Assembly (NCBI RefSeq): GCF_900176425.1
Contig: NZ_FWXS01000003.1
Location: forward strand, 186,001-250,000
Direction: 5' to 3'
DNA: 64,000 bases
Origin: Moheibacter sediminis
GTDB lineage: Bacteria > Bacteroidota > Bacteroidia > Flavobacteriales > Weeksellaceae
Shown here in pieces: positions 62,400 to 64,000 of this stretch; position 1 is the stretch's first letter; the number at the start of each line of letters is the position of its first letter. The notes under the pieces are model-generated. The model had not been told where the DNA came from. It saw nothing but the letters and a program-made list of their open reading frames with translations, and ran no database searches. The position numbers and the translations under genes are program-made.

Positions 62400-62594
62400 A
62401 TGTTAATTATACCAGTAAAAGACGGAGAATCAATCGACAAAGCATTGAAAAAATACAAACGTAAGTTTGACAAAACTGGAGTTGTACGTCAATTGAGAAG
62501 TCGTCAGCAATTTATCAAACCATCTGTAACAAACAGACAACAACGTCTTAGAGCTGCTTACAAACAGCAGATGATCAGCCGCGAGGAGGATTAA
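62400..62594 (+). CDS. rpsU: 30S ribosomal protein S21 (bS21)
   Basis: Product of 64 residues with the family core VKDGESIDKALKKYKRKFDK and a basic tail (RQQFIKPSVTNRQQRLRAAY). In Bacteroidota bS21 helps bury the 16S rRNA 3' tail so that Shine-Dalgarno pairing is blocked. The leader bases before the ATG (AAAATAAGAGTCAAT) contain no AGGAGG. A terminator follows immediately, abutting the start codon of the recombinase gene. Confidence 0.95.
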   Translation: MLIIPVKDGESIDKALKKYKRKFDKTGVVRQLRSRQQFIKPSVTNRQQRLRAAYKQQMISREED

Positions 62595-62619
62595 GATTTT
62601 TGTTTTCTCAAAAATATAC

Positions 62620-62664
62620 ACCTGTTTAACTTAGTTTCTATAACTTTGTTAAACAGGTTTTTTT
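62620..62664 (+). terminator. rpsU terminator abutting the xer start codon
   Basis: 11-bp perfect stem ACCTGTTTAAC / GTTAAACAGGT with a 17-base loop, then seven T; the next base is the A of the ATG. TAACTTTG at 62641-62648, in loop and 3' arm, resembles a -7 element. Confidence 0.8.
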
Positions 62665-63576
62665 ATGTCTATAGTTAAATTTTTAGAGTATCTCGAATTC
62701 GAGAAAAATTATTCTCCCCAAACAATTCTTAATTATAAATTGGATTTGGATGAATTTCAGAAATTCTATCAAATTGAAACTTCAGATTCCAACATTCATA
62801 AAGCTTCTAAAATTCATCTTCGTTCGTATTTGATGAAATTGTCCGGAGAGTCTCTTTCGGAAAGAAGCATCAACCGTAAAATCAGTTCGCTCAAAAGTTA
62901 TTACAAATACCTTTTAAAGATTGAGCAAATTAAGATTTCTCCTGTTTCGGGCATCAAAACAATAAAACAATACAACAAAGTTCAACTTCCTTTTTCGGAA
63001 GACGAATTGAATTCGTTATTTGCTTCGGAAGAAATTTTCCCAAATAGTTTTGGCGGAGTTCGGGATAAATTAATTATGGATTTATTTTACCAAACCGGTA
63101 TGCGTCGTAATGAATTAATCCAATTGAAAATTTCAGACATCAATTTTTCCGATAAAAACATAAAAGTTTTAGGGAAAAGAAACAAAGAGCGCATCATTCC
63201 TTTGAATGATGATTTATTAAATCTATTAAAGACCTATATATATTCGAGGTTAATTCAGTTTTCCGACAGTCAGGAATTACTTTTTCTAACTCCAAAAGGA
63301 AAACCTTTATACGATAAATTTGTTTATAACATCGTTAATCATTACCTTAGTGTTGTAAGTACGAAGCATAAAAAAAGCCCTCATATGTTGAGGCATAGTT
63401 TTGCTACCCACTTGCTAAACCGTGGCGCAGAGTTGAATGCGGTCAAAGAATTATTGGGGCATTCAAGTTTGTCCGCCACGCAAGTTTACACACATGGTAG
63501 CATAGAACAATTAAAAAATGTGTTTAACGATGCACACCCTCGGGTGGCTAAAAAACGAAACGATTATGACAATTAA
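62665..63576 (+). CDS. Tyrosine recombinase, XerC/XerD type
   Basis: Product of 303 residues with the full catalytic set: arginine in YQTGMRRNELIQL (about 146), lysine in the beta-hairpin region KVLGKRNKERIIPL, HMLRHSFATHLLN (H-x-x-R, about 241), GHSSLSATQVYTH (H and the tyrosine nucleophile, about 274). The N-terminal SAM-like DNA-binding domain NYSPQTILNYKLDLDEF is normal. A chromosomal housekeeping Xer is likely rather than an integrase, since rpsU, hpf and a tRNA cluster surround it. Confidence 0.92.
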   Translation: MSIVKFLEYLEFEKNYSPQTILNYKLDLDEFQKFYQIETSDSNIHKASKIHLRSYLMKLSGESLSERSINRKISSLKSYYKYLLKIEQIKISPVSGIKTIKQYNKVQLPFSEDELNSLFASEEIFPNSFGGVRDKLIMDLFYQTGMRRNELIQLKISDINFSDKNIKVLGKRNKERIIPLNDDLLNLLKTYIYSRLIQFSDSQELLFLTPKGKPLYDKFVYNIVNHYLSVVSTKHKKSPHMLRHSFATHLLNRGAELNAVKELLGHSSLSATQVYTHGSIEQLKNVFNDAHPRVAKKRNDYDN

Positions 63577-63865
63577 CCTTCAAACAGTAAATTTCAACGC
63601 GAAAGATGGATTAGAGGAGTACGTTGAAAAGAAATTAAGCAAATTAGATCAATACTATGATAAAATAATTGCGGCTCAAGTTTATTTAAAAGTTGAGAAC
63701 ATTTCAGAGAAAGAAAACAAGACAGTAGATATAAAATTAGAAGTTCCGGGAGACGATATCGTCGTGAAGAAAACTGGGCAGTCATTTGAGGAATGTATTG
63801 ATTTATCGGTAGATACATTGAAGAAATTAATCATCAGAAAAAAGGAGAAAGTAGGCGACAGATAA
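63566..63865 (+). CDS. hpf: Ribosome hibernation promoting factor (short HPF / RaiA type)
   Basis: Binds the decoding centre of idle 70S ribosomes. I start it at ATG 63566 (MTINLQTVNFNAK), giving 99 residues, the short HPF form without the dimerising C-terminal domain. A longer frame from 63518 would read through the recombinase C terminus and match nothing. The core EEYVEKKLSKLDQYYDKI, then KTVDIKLEVPGDDIVVKK and FEECIDLSVDTLKK, is typical. It overlaps the recombinase gene by 11 bases. Confidence 0.9.
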   Translation: MTINLQTVNFNAKDGLEEYVEKKLSKLDQYYDKIIAAQVYLKVENISEKENKTVDIKLEVPGDDIVVKKTGQSFEECIDLSVDTLKKLIIRKKEKVGDR

Positions 63866-63890
63866 AACTTAAAAAATATTTTTCCAAAAA

Positions 63891-63921
63891 TTTGGAGAAT
63901 TCGTAAAACTTCGTACATTTG
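63891..63921 (+). promoter_or_regulatory. Promoter of the tRNA gene(s)
   Basis: TTTG at 63891-63894 and TACATTTG at 63914-63921, spacing exactly 19. A perfect 8-bp hairpin AGTCCGTT / AACGGACT (63923-63945) follows directly. Confidence 0.7.
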
Positions 63922-63974
63922 CAGTCCGTTATAGAAAAACGGACTGTTCTTTTACATAAAAATGAAGATTTTTT

Positions 63975-64000
63975 GCCGGCATAGCTCAGTTGGCCAGAGC
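63975..64000 (+). tRNA. tRNA gene, 5' part (cut by window end)
   Basis: GCCGGCATAGCTCAGTTGGC and the following CAGAGC form an acceptor strand and a D-arm (GCTC...GAGC) as in a tRNA. The anticodon lies outside. The rpsU-xer-hpf order in flavobacteria is usually followed by a tRNA-Thr-led cluster and tuf, so threonine is the best guess. Confidence 0.75.

Noticed and set aside
62584-62589. AGGAGG at the end of rpsU as a ribosome binding site
   Set aside because: It encodes the Glu-Glu near the end of S21 and no start codon lies at a suitable distance; the xer ATG is about 75 bases away.
62665-63576. Xer gene as integrase of a mobile element with the nearby tRNA as attachment site
   Set aside because: The gene sits between rpsU and hpf, a standard flavobacterial housekeeping arrangement, and there are no cargo, excisionase or repeat boundaries.

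Overview
This is an AT-rich chromosomal stretch from a member of the Bacteroidota, almost certainly the order Flavobacteriales. The reasons are the gliding/type IX secretion genes gldK-gldL-gldM-gldN in order, several secreted proteins with type IX C-terminal sorting domains, a type III glutamine synthetase, flavobacterial families such as DUF5606, DUF4293 and DUF2851, and many promoters of the Bacteroidota form TTG-N19/21-TAnnTTTG. I cannot name the genus. Nearly all of it is core genome: I see no insertion sequence, prophage, CRISPR array or rRNA gene. A partial tRNA closes the window.

Layout. 1-3.9 kb: end of a secreted beta-propeller-like cargo gene, rplM-rpsI, rpsB, tsf, and a tiny sorting-domain-only secreted protein. 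4.1-11.4 kb: a Gre-like gene, the haem operon hemA-hemC-hemD-hemE (minus strand) divergent from an AraC-type regulator, a BamE-like small secreted protein, queG and a lipoprotein. 11.4-24.9 kb: an MsbA-like exporter, purK-purE, the mazG/DUF5606/def/ruvX group, dapD, a fused GT9-GT2 glycosyltransferase, fabD, a GHMP kinase, an aquaporin, an SDR epimerase and a Kv-type channel. 25-30.4 kb: a structured repeat element, then miaB, GNAT, a sigma-54 activator, lptE, a TPR protein and secG on the minus strand. 30.6-40.1 kb: a membrane protein, topA, an arginase-fold protein without metal ligands, gldKLMN and a second copy of the repeat element. 40.2-49.4 kb: a radical SAM protein, a methyltransferase, ribB(A), an lptF/G permease, lolA-like, ftsK, and dnaX split by a frameshift at a run of ten A. 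49.4-64 kb: FKBP isomerase, rho with a long Asn/Gln/Pro-rich insertion, DUF4293, glnA (type III), two secreted proteins sharing a duplicated sorting domain, prfA, DUF2851, PspC, a triple helix-hairpin-helix protein, acyl-CoA dehydrogenase, rpsU, a Xer recombinase, hpf and the tRNA start.

How it works together. Envelope biogenesis recurs: LPS sugar transfer, LptE, an LptF/G permease, LolA, SecG, the type IX core GldKLMN and its cargo. The haem operon has a divergent regulator and two kinds of candidate operator. The least expected items are regulatory or sequence-architectural: the dnaX A10 frameshift, two identical 25-nt terminators next to related structured repeats, very short or absent mRNA leaders, a terminator that abuts the xer start codon, and the arginase-like pseudoenzyme one step downstream of topA.
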